DNA of 64,000 nt, taken from the NCBI RefSeq assembly GCF_963169125.1, contig NC_084798.1:106595970-106659969 (forward strand), given 5' to 3'. The notes beneath the pieces were generated by a model that made no database searches, was not told the DNA's origin, and worked only from the letters and a program-made list of their open reading frames with translations. Source of the stretch: Humulus lupulus (taxonomy: Eukaryota > Streptophyta > Magnoliopsida > Rosales > Cannabaceae). The position numbers and the translations under genes are program-made. Each line of letters starts with the position of its first letter. Position 1 is the stretch's first letter. Shown piece by piece: positions 11,891 to 24,343 of the stretch.

Positions 11891-12817
11891 TGTTATCCCT
11901 GTTTCCCGCTGGTGGGCCCAGGACCGCGTTCCAGGCCCACTAACTGCCCAATTGAGGTTAGGCCCAGTCCAGGCTTATTTGGCAAGGAGTAAGATGGATA
12001 TTAATAGACCAATTTAGGGCATGGCCCGGAAGGCATCCGGGAAGTGTTGTCCGGGACGGTCATCGGGAGACGGTTCAGCCGACTGAGGATAACAGTCGAG
12101 ATCGGTACGAACGGTCCCGAAGCGTGGTAAACGATCCGAGCTCCTGGTGGATGATCCGGGCTTATGGTAAATAGAGAGGGATAGAGGTAAACAGACCCGG
12201 GTAGAGTCCGCAAGGTTGGCAGGATAAAGCATCCATGACCCAGACTCTGCCCTGCAAAGCGTGGGAGTTGTCCCCACATTTCACCTATGGAAAAGGCCAC
12301 CTCGGGATTATACGCCACTGGTTCAGACCTGTGCCACCACTGCTCTGACCGATCTTGTTCCCCGAATCCGTCTCGTAATTCGAAATGTCCAGATCAAAAG
12401 CTCCAATTTTTCGGATGATAGTTACAGTTTGGGCTGGCCCAATGGGCTCCAGTTAGCATTTTTCTTCGATGTTTTATCTATTCTGTATTGGGCTTCCGAT
12501 AGAGAAGCCAGCAATATTTATACCTTTATTGGGCCCGGGTCAGCCCGGCCCACGCCCAGTGCTCCTGTGAACCTATAAATACATGTAACAGAGCACTGGA
12601 GAAGGGACCTTCTTTTTTTGGCCATGCATACTGTTACTCTGCTAAAAGAAGAGAAAACCCCATTGTTGTAGACTCTCGAAGTTCTAATACAACTGTCTCG
12701 TGGACTAAGGCTCATTAACGCCCCAACCACGTAAAAATCTTGCTTATAACCTCTAAACCCTTTCTCTTAATCTCTCTTATCTTTTATTATTATAGTTTCT
12801 GAAAATCTCGGTAAACA
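11891..12817 (+). repeat. Element B 3' LTR
   Basis: 927 bp, TGTTATCC to GTAAACA, followed by the duplication CAAGG. TATAAATA at 12574-12581. Confidence 0.96.
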
Positions 12818-12822
12818 CAAGG

Positions 12823-13873
12823 CATTGTTGGAAATGAGCCCGCCACGAAGCAAGAAGGAGGTCCAGTGCTTAACAGGGAGAGTAGCAGCTCTCAATAGGT
12901 TCATCTCCAGATCCACTGACAAATGCCACCCTTTCTTCAACATCCTAAAAGGGGGCAAAAAGTTCACTTGGGATGAAGATTGTCAAGAAGCCTTCGCTAA
13001 GCTAAAGGAACACCTTGGAAAACTACCCCTTTTGGCTAAGCCAGAAAAAGAGGAAAAATTGTACCTGTACTTAGCCGTATCAGAACATGCTATAAGCACC
13101 GCCCTGGTCAAAGGAGAAAAGAAGCATCAGCAGCCCGTATACTATGTGAGAAAACGATTGGTAGACGTAGAAACCCGGTACCCAGAACTAGAAAAGGTAG
13201 CATATGCCTTGATAGTGGCTTCGCGAAAGCTAAGGCGCTATTTTCACGCTCATGCTATTTAAGTGCTCACCAACACCCCTTTGCATCAAGTCTTACACAA
13301 ACTGGAGACTTCGGGAAGGTTGTTAAAATGCTCAATTGAGTTAAGTTAGTTTGACATCACTTATACCCCAAGGACCTTAGTCAACGAGCAGGTACTTGCA
13401 GATTTTATAATTGAGTTTGCACATCGACCCCATGAGGAGGGAGAAATAGAAGAGAATGAACCAATGCATGAAAGGGAAAAGCAGCTTGAAGAATGGAGCC
13501 TCCATGTGGATGGGTTATCTAATGAAGGAGGAGCCAGCGCTGACATAGTAATGACGGGACCTGAGGGACATAACATGTATTGTGCATTAAGATTCAGATT
13601 TGAAGCTTCCAACAATGAAGCAGAATACGAGGAAGTACTGGCTAGCCTGCGACTAGCCAAGGAGTTGAAGGTAACACATTTGCATGTCTTGAGTGACTCA
13701 CAGCTAGTAGTATTTAAGGTGAAGGGCGAATATCATGCTAGAGGCCCAAAAATGGCTGCATATCTCGCCAAAGTGAAGGGGTATTTGGATCAGTTTGAAA
13801 AATACACCATAGAACAAATCCCAAGGGAGCAAAACACAAATGTCGATGATCTCGCAAAACTCGCCTGTACTTG
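12823..13873 (+). pseudogene. Element A RT thumb, RNase H and second (archaeal-type) RNase H
   Basis: The sequence resumes where element B interrupted RT. It begins with the thumb (SKKEVQCLTGRVAALNRFIS), then the usual RNase H next to RT (YLAVSEHAISTALV, PVYYVRKRLVD). A TAA at 13259 and further damage follow. The second RNase H reads 13464-13873 with LHVDGLSNEGG, EASNNEAEYEEVLASLRLAKE and VLSDSQLVV, ending NVDDLAKLACT. Possession of two RNase H domains is a known Tat-group property. A TGA at 13872 ends the frame. Confidence 0.9.
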
Positions 13874-15203
13874 AGACGAAGACACCCTTGAGTCCATCCT
13901 CGTCGAATACCTCTCCATGCCGAGCATAGCAGAAGAGGAGGTTCACATGGTCAATAACCCTGAGGAGTCATGGTTCGCACCCATCTCGAGATACTTAGGT
14001 GATGGAACGCTGCCCTTGGACAAAAAGATGCTCGTAAGATGATTTACAAAGTCGCCCAACACACCCTAGTAGATGGAGTTCTGTATAAGAGAGGCTTCTC
14101 CACCACGCTCCTATGGTGTATAGGCAAGGGGGAGGCTTTAAAATTCCTACAAGAGATACACGAAGGGGAATGTGGAAATCATGCTGGGGGGCAATCCACG
14201 AAAAAAAATGCCATACGACAGGGGTATTATTGGCCTGCCATGGAGAAGGATCCGAGCGATTTCGTGAGAAGATGTGACAAGTGCCAATGACATGCAAATT
14301 ACCCCAGACAGCCACCAAATGAGCTAGTGAGCATGACCAGTCCGTGGCCCTTTGCTGTGTGGGGGATTGACCTAATTGGAGCACTACCAGTAGGAAGAAG
14401 AGGAGCAAAGAACGCGGTTGTAGCAGTCGATTATTTTACTAAATGGGTGGAAGCAGAGCCTCTAGTCAACATAACAGCTAAGCAAATCACCACCTTTGTC
14501 AACAAATTTATCGTCTGAAGGTTTAGAGTACCCTACAAGATAATCTCTGATAATGAGACACAGTTTGAAGGAGGGGTATTTGAAGAATATTGCAGAGAAA
14601 AGGGAATCCAGAGGAGTTTCTCCGCTGTAGTGCACCCACAAGCCAATGGACAAGTGGAGGCCATCAACAAAATCCTAAAAAGGAACCTGAAAACAATGTT
14701 GGAAAAGTTAAAAGGGCCATGGGTTGAAGAACTGCCCAATGTGCTTTGGGCCTACACGACCACGCCTCGTTCCACCACTGGAGAGACGCCTTTCGCCTTA
14801 GGCTATGGCTGCGAGGCTGTCCTTCCAATAGAAATGAAAATCAAATCCATCCGCATATAAGCATATGATGACCAGACTAACCTCACAGCATTGGCTGAAA
14901 ATTTGGACCTGTTGGAAGCAAGGAGAGAGGGCACAACTGAAGTTGGCAACATACCAACAACGAGCCACAAGATACTATAATTCAAGGGTGCGAGAGAGGG
15001 CGCTCAGGGTCGGAGACCTCGTGTTAAGGACAGTCCTGCCCAGCACTCGAGACCCGAGCGTGGGTGTATTAGGGGCGAACTAGGAAGGGCCCTATCAAGT
15101 TTCCCAGGTGGTGCCCCCTAACACCTACAAGCTGGCACATTTGGATGATACCATGGTATCCAGAGCGTGGAACGCAGAGCATCTAAAAAAATATTATCAG
15201 TAA
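13874..15203 (+). pseudogene. Element A integrase
   Basis: After a short linker the HHCC zinc-binding domain reads at 14039-14290 (HEGECGNHAGG ... CDKCQ), then TGA at 14288. The catalytic core contains GIDLIGALP (first Asp), SDNETQFEG (second Asp; the usual Gly is Glu) and HPQANGQVEAINK (Glu). A TGA at 14516 and a TAA at 14858 break it. The C-terminal domain continues in another frame (VRERALRVGDLVLRTVLPST) and ends AWNAEHLKKYYQ, stop at 15201-15203. The enzyme would insert the cDNA; this copy cannot. Confidence 0.9.
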
Positions 15204-16207
15204 AACCTCCATGTTTGAGGCAAGAATATTATTGCTTTGTTTAAGCATGCAAGTTTAAGTGTAATAGTTGTGAGGTAGAGGGCTAACTTAAACCCCTTGA
15301 TATGTAGTAAGAACAAAGTCACCGTAGGTAACCATGTACTTCACTTATTTCCAATGAATATTTATTGGCATCTAATGAGTATGTAGTAAGAACTCTTGTA
15401 TGAGAAAAATGATCACAATATCTAACTCTCATTTCCAATAATTATCAAAAATGCATGAGCGAAATGATCAAAGTGCCCGACTAGATAAATCTCGCCAACC
15501 ACTTGGGGGGGGGGGGGGGGGGGGGGGCAGAGTATACAACCAAAAAAGGGTCCTATACGAGATCCTTATATATATATAAAAAAAAAAAAAAAGACCCCTT
15601 ATAAATAAGGAAGAAGACCTTGCAAGGGCACCGCTTGAGTTCACGAGAATTAGCTACCCTTATGAACATCAAGAAGGTCAAAAGATCCTACAGGAAAAGC
15701 CTCCTAATAAAGGTTGATACCTCCAAACAAGGAAAGGCCTTAGGAAGAGCATCCACCAATAAGTCTAGAGCGGCCACCAAGCCATCTAGCAAAAAAGGGT
15801 CATAAAAGAGACCCTTGAAAAAATAGTACTATGCATAATGACGAGAAGGACGCTTCTCGCAATAAATAATAAGCGGGCACAAAAGTATATAAAAGGATGA
15901 CTATAATCCAAAGGGTCAACATATCCTTACAAATACAATCAAGGTGCACCAAAGAGAGACGTATCGAACCCCTTCGAGTGGGATCAAAATGACCTCAAGC
16001 ATAATAAATAAAAAGTAAAAAAAAAAAAAGACCTATCAAACCTCTTTTTGCGGGCTCAAAAGGACCTCAAACATAGAGAAACAAAAACAAATGATCACAT
16101 ATATATATATATATAAAAAATAAAAATAAAAGGTTGCGATAAGGTGGCAAGACTTAGAAAAGTTCCAACAAAAAAAAAAGATAGGCTCAAATGAGCATAC
16201 AACCAAA
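15204..16207 (+). other. Spacer after pol in element A
   Basis: AT-rich, with scattered GGGTC/GACCC pieces and short A and TA runs. It includes CACTT followed by 22 G and CAG (15501-15530), the expanded form of the post-pol purine motif. No gene is supported. Confidence 0.5.
15506..15527 (+). repeat. Run of 22 G inside the post-pol purine motif of element A
   Basis: Uninterrupted G run flanked by CACTT and CAG. The equivalent place in C and D has six G. Confidence 0.95.
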
Positions 16208-18662
16208 TCAAATTAAATAATAAAAATTGCAGAAGCAAAATCTCAAGGCCTTCTGCTCACCAAAGGAGGAGAAATCGAAGTTAGGATTTTGCCTCCACAT
16301 TTCATAAAGGGTGCGCTCTATGGATTCGTATTTGATCTGAGCCAAATTCGCCTCTAAGAGAGTGACCCTCTCCTGCAACGTTGCAACCTTTGCTTCTGCT
16401 CCCCCAAGATCGGCTTCCAGGCGAGCGACCCTCTCCTGTAACATCACGGCCTAGGCTTCTGCTCTCCTCTTCTTTTTTTATGATGAAGAGGCCTTCGCCA
16501 GGGCCTTCTCAAGCTTAAGCTTGGTGTTAGTGAGTTCCCTCACAAGCTCCTGAACCTTAACCGTTAGACTGTCCCTTTCAGCATTCGACAAAGAGAGGTC
16601 CTGCGCCGAGTCGGCGCAGTGTTGGGACACCAGAGAAGCCTGGAAGAGAGCAAAAAGAAAAAAAATGATGATGAGCAAACAATGAACCAAAAAAAAAGGA
16701 GATAGTAAGACCAATGTGAGATGCATGAACTCTCCCAAGTTGCGGAGCGCACAAGAGTCTCTCCAAGCTCTGACATGGCAAAATTCCCGAGACCTCTCCA
16801 CTCGGTCTCAGGAATACCCTCGGTGACCCGAGTATACCTTTTCCCATAAGAGGCCGCCATACGACCCACCCAGGGTGTCCCCTCTGAATCAAGGGTGCCC
16901 TGCTGAGCAGGGACGGATGACCCACTCACCGAAGGAGGAGGAGGCGCAGAAACACCGGAAAAATAGGGCCCCGACGGACCAAGATTGATGGGAGCATGAG
17001 GAAGAGTATCATATTCCTCAGAAAAAGGGCACGACGAAGCACCCTGGCATGGCCTGCGAACTGCGAGAATGAGAGGCCATGTCACAATCCATAGGGACCA
17101 AAGGAGGGCACCCCTGGGAGACGGAGATGACAAGGGTGGACGTCTGGATTCTATGGAAACCTCCGCAGGCACCCAATCTGCATCACCCCCATCCTAGTGA
17201 GGCTTGACTAAAGTCGCCTACTTCCTTCATTCGAAAATATGCCACAGTGAATCGAGATCTGAAACCGTGGATAAACCATAATGGTTAAGGTTGGCCACGG
17301 GGAAGAAACGGTCGGCCATTTTTTTAGCGGGGTCGGCATCGAGAAAGGTGTCCACTAGTGCTGCCTCCGAGACACCCCAGTTCTCTACACAATCAACATA
17401 GTTACCAATATTAGCATAAGTTCCAAAATAAGAAATTTAAGGTAAAAGGAAGAAAAGCTTGAAGTACTTACTTAGGGACGAGCGAAAGTGTTCACGTACA
17501 AAAAAGGGACCTTTCACGAAGAAAAAGTCCTACTTCCAGGACCTTGGGTTGGATACAGAGCCCTCTATGAGGGAAACCTGGGAATTAACTTTCTGCAGGA
17601 AATAGAAGCCTTTGGATTTAGGGGTTGGCATGAGGTTGTACATAAAGTGCACCTCTTGAGCCGTACGAGCACGGCGGTTGAGCTCAATGAACGCCATGTA
17701 TAGGCAGCTTAAGGTCAGCCATCTATTAGATGCCAGCTGGAGAGGAGAAAGGTAAAAATGGTTAAGGATCATGACAAAGAATGGGTGTAAGGGAATGGTC
17801 CCACCCGAGTTCAGGATATGCTCACTCATGGCCACGTAACCCTGGGGGAGGATTATCGGCCCGACACTTGTTGGAAGGAACATACAGCATGTACTCCTTG
17901 CCAATATGGTATTTCTCAGATAACTCCAATAGCTGGTTCTCCGGCACATTTGACACAATAGAAGATGCCAACAGAGGACCATAATTTGGCCCCTCGGGAG
18001 CTACCTATCGTCACACTTTCTTCGACATATCTGCAAATACCAAAGAAAAAGGTGAGGTCGAAACAGTGCACTTTACCCTCCATTTTTTCTTTCTAGCAAG
18101 AGTTTTTCACCGAGTCGCTAAGAGTGGAAGACCTGAGCAAGGGTGGATCGAAGATAAGGGTTGAGGGGAACCCGGAGTGACCTCATGACAACTATAAGGG
18201 GAGAACGGGGCAGGAGGTTCAGGTGGGAGGTTTCCCTCCATGAACTCCAACTCCATCTGTAGATCAAAAAGGCTCACTCTAAAATTTTCAAATTTGGTCA
18301 CTAAGGCCATTGGAGAAAGAAACTTTGTCACCCCTCAAAACAGAATCTATTTTGCTCTCCACCACCCAAATTTTATGCCTAAGTCCAGCCATGTGCTCAA
18401 GGTGACGTATACAGGCCCGCCCTAAAGTTTCATAGTCTTAGTGAGGGTTGTTTTCGGGGGACTCCGAGTCTGAAGATAAGTCTACAAACTCGACCCCCGG
18501 AGGAATGCCAGACGATCCCTCACATGCCATGGAACCTCGTCTCGTAGGTAATAAGGGTGCACGTATGGGTGAAGGGAGTGCTACAAAACACAAAGGAATA
18601 GGCTCAAAACCTCTAGACACAGGCACTCTAAATGACCAACTACGGGGTACAAGCAAGGGCAT
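16208..18662 (-). pseudogene. Element A antisense gene
   Basis: Read right to left. A Ser/Pro/acidic segment at 18662-18438 and another at 18331-18107 form the N-terminal region. The conserved domain lies at 17982-17530 with GGTIPLHPFFVMILNHFYLS, then QEVHFMYNL, the same block as in B, C and D. A stop follows at 17530. A probable first intron runs 17471-17385 (GTAAGT...GTGTAG, phase 1). The next exon carries ENWGVSEAALV. A Pro-rich segment and a coiled coil (VARLEADLGGAEAKVATLQE) follow, ending with the tail YEMWRQNPNFDF near 16300. Stops and changed frames make it a pseudogene. Its role in the element is unknown. Confidence 0.7.
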
Positions 18663-19399
18663 GTGTGTGGATTAGCTCACAAGGAACTCCGGCCAAGGCG
18701 ACCCATCTCGAGTAGTGCTAATTTATACCCAATGAACATAAGAAAGAAAGAAAGTATATATTGAGTAAGAAAAATTGAGCACCGACACAGTCGAGAAGAA
18801 GGACAAGGGTCAAAAGCATAGTCGCAGTCGAAAGGAGTCCAAGGGTCGAAAGTACTGTCACGGTTGAAAGGAGGCCAAGGGTTAAAAGCACCGTTGCAAT
18901 CGAAGAAATGCAAGGGATCGAAGGTATGCGCCTGCAAAAATTAAGGAGAAAAGTATTTTAGTCTCCAAGCACCTATATGGATTTCAACATAAAGGAAATG
19001 AATTTAAATAATAAATAGGAAAGACAACCAAAATGAGTTCGTGAGGAATCGAACCCCTTACCTCTTGGAGGAAGTGAAGGCACTAAAACCACCAAGCTAA
19101 GAAGAGAAAATGTAAATATTATGCTTGAAATGAAGTTCTATTTATAAGAACCACAAACTCACATTAGCCATTGGATCCACTGCTCGATCAATTGTCAAGA
19201 GGGGGGCTTGGCACTTGCCTTGGGATCCGCGGAGCATAATGATAGGCTCAAATTCATTCTCAAAATTTCAAAATAGTTTTCAACTCCAAAGTGTGTTTTC
19301 CTATAATGTCAAAACGAAGAAGCAAGCTAATACCTCATGGGCATCCCAAAAATATCACACCTTGAAGTCTACCAGAGAGCCTAAAGACCCTCTTGTAGA
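18663..19399 (-). promoter_or_regulatory. Leader/promoter region of the A antisense gene
   Basis: No coding sequence. Contains three imperfect repeats of GGTCGAAAG(C/T)A (18808-18930). On the - strand a TATA box TATAAATAG is at 19146-19138. Confidence 0.5.
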
Positions 19400-19412
19400 C
19401 TTGGGGGGCAAG
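19400..19412 (+). other. Element A polypurine tract
   Basis: CTTGGGGGGCAAG directly before the TG of the 3' LTR. Confidence 0.8.
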
Positions 19413-20948
19413 TGTGGATGCTAAAAATTCCTTACCGATGAAAGACCCACGTCTCATGTTTATGGTCCTTTGAAGGTCCAAAGCCACCATGACCAACACC
19501 TCGTTGGTCTCTTGGAGCACTGCCTCAATGAAAAAGGCATCAAACATGGTTTCAGCATGACCACTATTTCAGCCATGCGTCATGCCTAAGACAGTCATTT
19601 CACACGAGGGGTCCTGCGAGGCACTTTCCTCGCGCTTGACTAAGAGGTCTCGCTCGGGTGCCTAGAACCCATGATAGCCTCGCATAGTAGGACCCCCCCC
19701 TCACTTCGCCTTGGCGCCCAGACAAAGCGTATCCATGTCACGCGCGCAGCCCACAGCCTTCCGCGAGGCACCCTCGCACTGTGCACCCGGTCTCGCCAGC
19801 CTCGAGCGAGACGCCCTTGTATCGTGCACCTCGCCTCGCTAGCCTCACATGAGATGCCCTCACATTGTGCACCTAGCCTCTCCAGCCTCCTGCGAGACGC
19901 CCTCGCACCATGCACCCCATCTCGCCAGCCTCGCGCAAGATGCACTCGCGACGTGCACCCCACCTCGCCAGCCTCGTGCAAGACACCCTCGTGTCGTGCA
20001 CCTCACCTCGCCAACCTTGCGCAAGACGCCCTCACACTGTGCACTCCATCTCGCCAGCCTCATGCGAGACGCCCTCGATCCGTGCACCTCTCCTTGCTAG
20101 CCTCGTACGAGACGCCCTCGCACCGTGCACCCCATCAAGCTAGGCTCATGCGAGACGCCCTTCCGCCATGCACCTCTCCTTGCTAGCCTCGTGCAAGACA
20201 CCCTTGCGTCATGCACCTCGCCTTGCCCACCTCGCTGGAGGTCCCACGGTCTCGTACCCATGCGCCCCGCGAGATGTCACCGTGCCCCAAGTCCACGCCT
20301 CGCGCCATGCACCTTGGGATTGTGTCTCCTATAAGGACTCATTAAAACTTTAACATTTAAAGGTTGAAAGAATGGGACGCCTTGGGGGGAGGTAAAATCC
20401 TAGACATAACTCAGAGAGATCATGCAAGCACGAAGCATGTAGATGGCACGACCCTTAAGACATCGGATGTCTGATTCTAATATCCACGCCATACAAGTAG
20501 TGGTCGTACGAGTGAGGAACCTGGGGTGGTCCTCACCAGCCAATCTCTGACACTCGTACTAAACAAGTAGTGGAGGCACATTCAAGTACTAAAGTGGAGG
20601 TGCTTCCATAGACCCTGACCAAGAACTGGAGCCGACACCACAACCTTCTGCTCCACTATGACCTGTGCCACAACCCTGACAATGTACATATGTACAATCT
20701 GGTCCCCTGGGACCGCAATGTATCAGGAGCCATTAGAGCTCCACTATAAATGGATCTTCACCTCTCCAGCTAGGGAAAAAAATTTATTGTAATATCAGAC
20801 TATTCTAAGAGCTATATATGAGTTGTTCTTGTATTGTTCACTTGCAATTTTCCTTCATATTTCTACAAGTTCTTTTGCGTTCATTAAGTTTTGATTAATT
20901 CTTTGAGTTTTCCATCCATATTTCGTTGACGAGTTTCCACCGTCAACA
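19413..20948 (+). repeat. Element A 3' LTR
   Basis: The start TGTGGATG follows the polypurine tract. The end ACCGTCAACA is inferred from the terminal CA, and the partner LTR is not in the window to confirm it. A TATA-like box CTATAAATG lies near 20742. A GC-rich tandem array occupies the middle. Confidence 0.75.
19755..20240. repeat. 43-bp tandem array in the element A LTR
   Basis: About eleven units, GC-rich, with the core (C/T)AGCCTC at 19796, 19839, 19882, 19925, 19968, then every 43 bp to about 20226 with variants. Because 43 is not a multiple of three the array gives open frames in several phases on both strands; these are not genes. Confidence 0.93.
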
Positions 20949-22531
20949 TATACATATAAAAAATATAACAATATAACTTTAACATACATAAACTTATCCA
21001 TATAACATTTAAAGGCAACAAGTAATTATGGAATAGAAGATCAATGAGGAAACTATCCTTCTGGGACCACATTGGTCAAGTACTGGGGTACGTATGCCAA
21101 ATATTCACAGATGGTGACTCACCTAACCAAAATACTTGTGCAAGCAATCATTATCATATACATAGCAACACATAACACAACACATAGAAAACTAGCTAAC
21201 TTCTTTACCTTAAGTCATTGCAAATAAAAGAGCGAGACTGCATCACAACCAATTCCTAAAATCAAAGTAATAATTTTTACTTCAATTCACAATACTCATA
21301 AACATTGAAATTTACAAACTTGTACAAACCCTAGACTTGGGTCACTTTAGGTCTATTCATGCTATTAAGTGAGCTCTAATTTACTTTGCATGTGCCATGC
21401 ACACAACTAGGACATTGTTCTTTCCTAGGCTGAAAGTCCCTTATAAAATTTCCATGATCATTAATCAACTTTAGCATGGTTCTAACATTATTAAAATCTC
21501 ATAAAATTACTAAATATATAAGAAACAAATTAAAAACCCTAATTTATGTGAGTGGTCAAACCTATTCACAACCACCAAGAAAAATCCTCATATGTTGCTA
21601 TCAAGTAATATCAAGTCATGCATTAAATTCCCAATACTAGAACACCCACACCATCAGAAGAACCTTAGAATCATGACACTTACCTTCCTTTGTGATTGTC
21701 AAAAACCTATGTTCTTCTCCTTTATTTGTTTGTTGCAACAAGCCTAATCAACATTAGCCACTCTCTTTCTCTTCTTTTCTATTCACTTCAAAAATGAAAG
21801 AAAATGAATAGCTTTCATCTCCTTGTAAAGGCTCTTGGTGGAACCCTATAGAGAGAAAAAGGAAGTTTCCATTTTCCATTTTTTCCTTTATTCCTATTTT
21901 ATAAAAATAGTATGGGAAATCTTCTAAAAATGGAAAGAATTTCCTCTTCTTTTTCTTCTCTCCCACACACCTCTCTCTCCATTATCTTTTTATATCATTT
22001 CCTATTTAACTATAAATCCTCTTATTCAACTCTTCACAAAATAGAATAGACCATTAGAATATTATAAAAATCCACTAGGTTCAAATCTACTATCCTCTTA
22101 GATAATTATGGTAATTCCACTGGCTATTTAAATAATACAGATTTAAATTCTTTTTATAAAATGATTCAAAACCCTTTTAGAATCAAAAGAAATATTTCTA
22201 AACACCCTTACCTAAACTGCTCATATTTTTCCAAATATGGTAACTTTTCCAATATCCTTTTTCTTAACCTAAATCAAGATCACCATCAATATCTTTTCCT
22301 CTATGCCACATGCCCATTTGTTCTTGTACCCACACATGCACACACACACACTCACACACACATAAGGAAGGAATGCATTATATGAGAAACAAATAAATTA
22401 ACAAATAAATAAATAGAATTTTTTGAAATAATAATAATAAAAAAATTACAACGCAAATAATATCTATCGAATATTATATTTTTTGTCACAATACAACAAG
22501 TTCTAAAAGAACTAAACTTCTCTTGACTCGA
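20949..22531. other. AT-rich unassigned interval
   Basis: No convincing coding sequence on either strand. Low-complexity pieces include a CA microsatellite at 22336-22362. It may hold the degraded 3' part of the copia element whose integrase begins just to the right, but I see no RT motifs. Confidence 0.5.
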
Positions 22532-23276
22532 TTATAACATTATAGTAAGGTCTAATAGTCTATAGGCATTACTATTTGAGGCATATCCTACAAATACACA
22601 CCATATCACCCTAGGACCCAATTTGGTCCTTTTAGGTTTGTGCTCTTGCAATAAGCAAGGTACCACACACCCCACCCCCCCACACACACACACACTTTGA
22701 GATACCTTAGGTTGGACCTTTTTCCTATCCATATATTATATGGTGAAATTTTATTCTTCTTTTAAGGAATCTGATTTAGAATATGACAAGCAGATATCAA
22801 GGCTTCTCTCCATAATGCAAAACACAAATTTGCATGCAAAAGTATTGTGTTTATCATTTTTACAAATATTCTACTCTTGCTTTCCACTATACAATTTTGT
22901 TGGGGTGTATAAGGGGTTGTACATTCATGTATTTATACCATGCATTTCATAAATAAAGTTGAATTCATTGGAAAAGCGTTCACCACCCCTAACATTTCTT
23001 ATTAATTTAATTTTCTTTTCCAATTAGTTTTCAACCTCAACTTTATAAATTTTATACATGCTAAAGGCTTCATCATTATTCGTGAGAAATTAAACATATG
23101 TGAACCATTAACAATCATCAATAAAGATAATAAAGTATCTATGTCCACATCTAGTTATCATTCTAGTTAATTCACATCAGTCACTATGTATTAGATCTAA
23201 CACTTTAGTTTCTCTTTCAACACTAGGATAAGGTCTTAAAAATTTTAGATCTAACACATGATTCACATTTATCATG
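22532..23276 (-). pseudogene. Ty1/copia integrase remnant (second half of the element split by C)
   Basis: On the - strand the sequence runs on from 36659 with KHDKCESC (zinc-binding end), through a HSD-like segment, RGGERFSNEF, TPQQNCIVE and finally VFVGYASNSNAYRLLDL near 22570, all marks of copia integrase. Many stops and shifts are present. A poly-CA run interrupts near 22670-22700. RT and RNase H, which should follow at lower coordinates, are not recognisable. Confidence 0.85.
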
Positions 23277-23281
23277 CTTAA
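23277..23281. repeat. Target-site duplication of element C (CTTAA), left copy; right copy 36654-36658
   Basis: CTTAA flanks both ends of C. Removing C and one copy makes the copia integrase frame continuous (DNIK then HDKCE). Confidence 0.97.
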
Positions 23282-24288
23282 TGTTATCCCCAAAATTTGA
23301 AAATGATGATGTGGCAATAGAAATGACAAATGTCAAGGAATGGTTGGGTGACCTGGCTTAGGAGTGACCCAGTAGACCGATGAAGAATTTTGACTGGCCA
23401 GAGAAGTGTCATTGCCGACCAGGTATGACCTCGTCCGACCAGTCACATGTGTGTCTGCCCAGGCATGACCTTGTCTGACCAGCCACATGTTTGTCTACCC
23501 AGGCATGACCTTTTCTGCCCATGCATGACCTTGTCCAACCAGTCACATGTTTGTCTGCCCAGGCATGACCTTGTCTGCCCAGGCATGACCTTTTCCGACC
23601 AGGCATGACCTTGGCCGATCAGTCATGAACATGTCCGACCAATCAAGTGCATGTCTGCCCAGTCAAGTGCATGTCTACCCCAGCCAAGGGCTTGTCTGCC
23701 CAGTCAAGTGCATATCTGCCCAGTCGAGTGCGTGTCTGCCCAGTGAAGGTGTGGTCGACCAGACTGAATGTGATATGGATCGACTAGATAGAGCAAGACT
23801 ACGTCAAGATTCCCAAAAACGGCTTCAACAAGAATCGGTCTTGGCATACGCGGGAATCTCTCAATTTATCCCACAAATTTAGTGTATTGTTATATTTTGA
23901 ATATTATTGTAAATTAAATATAATGAGAATAACCAAATATCCTGATTATAGGGATATCATCTGTACGATCCTAAGCCTATAAATACAAGGCTTTTGGCAT
24001 CATAAAGAGGATTTTTGGACTTTTGAACTTTTGATCCAAATTTTCTAGAGAGAGAATACTTGTATTTGAGAGAATTCTTGTATTCTTGTAATCTGCACTA
24101 AAGAAACTCAGTTGACTCAGGTTCATCTGATCTTGAGTGCAGGTCTATAATCACAACTCTAAGTGGATTAGGCTATTACCAACACATTGGGGCTGAACCA
24201 CTATAAAATCGTCTGTGTCATTTATTTTCTCTTGAAGGTTTTATCGTTTTTGACGTTCACACGTCATTGGCCAAAAACGCGGTCAACA
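23282..24288 (+). repeat. Element C 5' LTR
   Basis: TATAAATA at 23978-23985. The first half contains an irregular array of short units such as CCAGGCATGACCTTGTC and CGACCAGTCA (about 23395-23760). Apparent frames through it are repeat artefacts. Confidence 0.96.
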
Positions 24289-24310
24289 TTTTGGTGCTTT
24301 CATTGAGAGC
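24289..24310 (+). other. Element C primer-binding-like site
   Basis: Identical to the site after the 5' LTR of B. Confidence 0.75.
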
Positions 24311-24343
24311 CTGAAGAGAAAGATAGACGATCCCTGAAGTATT

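Larger units (their letters stand above)
3474..12817 (+). mobile_element. Element B: non-autonomous Tat-group element nested in A
   Basis: The element has two similar LTRs (929 and 927 bp), starts TGTTATCC, ends AAACA and is flanked by CAAGG. Inside are a decayed gag, only the last ~190 bp of pol, an array of 59-bp repeats, an antisense multi-exon gene and a polypurine tract. With no protease, RT or RNase H it must have moved, if at all after the deletion, using enzymes from a relative. The antisense gene, by contrast, is retained. Confidence 0.95.
1..20948 (+). mobile_element. Element A: Tat-group Ty3/gypsy LTR retrotransposon, 5' end outside window
   Basis: Order on the + strand is gag, protease, RT, (9.35-kb nested element B), RT thumb, RNase H, second RNase H, integrase, a long spacer with an antisense gene, polypurine tract and a terminal LTR. 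The order PR-RT-RH-aRH-INT and the antisense gene downstream of pol are known marks of the Tat group (Tat, Retand, Ogre). The 5' LTR and any target duplication lie left of base 1, so age and intactness cannot be judged. Frameshifts and stops in every domain make it non-functional. Excluding element B about 11.6 kb of A is visible. Confidence 0.9.

Noticed and set aside
19671..20353. Long open frames on both strands (up to 171 codons) in the LTR of A
   Set aside because: They follow the 43-bp tandem array, appear in several phases and have repetitive composition without family resemblance.
22336..22362. CA microsatellite and other simple repeats (41491-41524, 63099-63120)
   Set aside because: Ordinary low-complexity sequence; noted only within intervals.
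20949..22531. Frames at 21754-21966 and 22161-22385 as genes
   Set aside because: Low-complexity Lys/Phe-rich composition from AT-rich DNA; no family and no splice-supported structure.
23409..23882. Open frames through the LTRs of element C (also 35678-36247)
   Set aside because: Products of the short-unit array; present identically in both LTRs.
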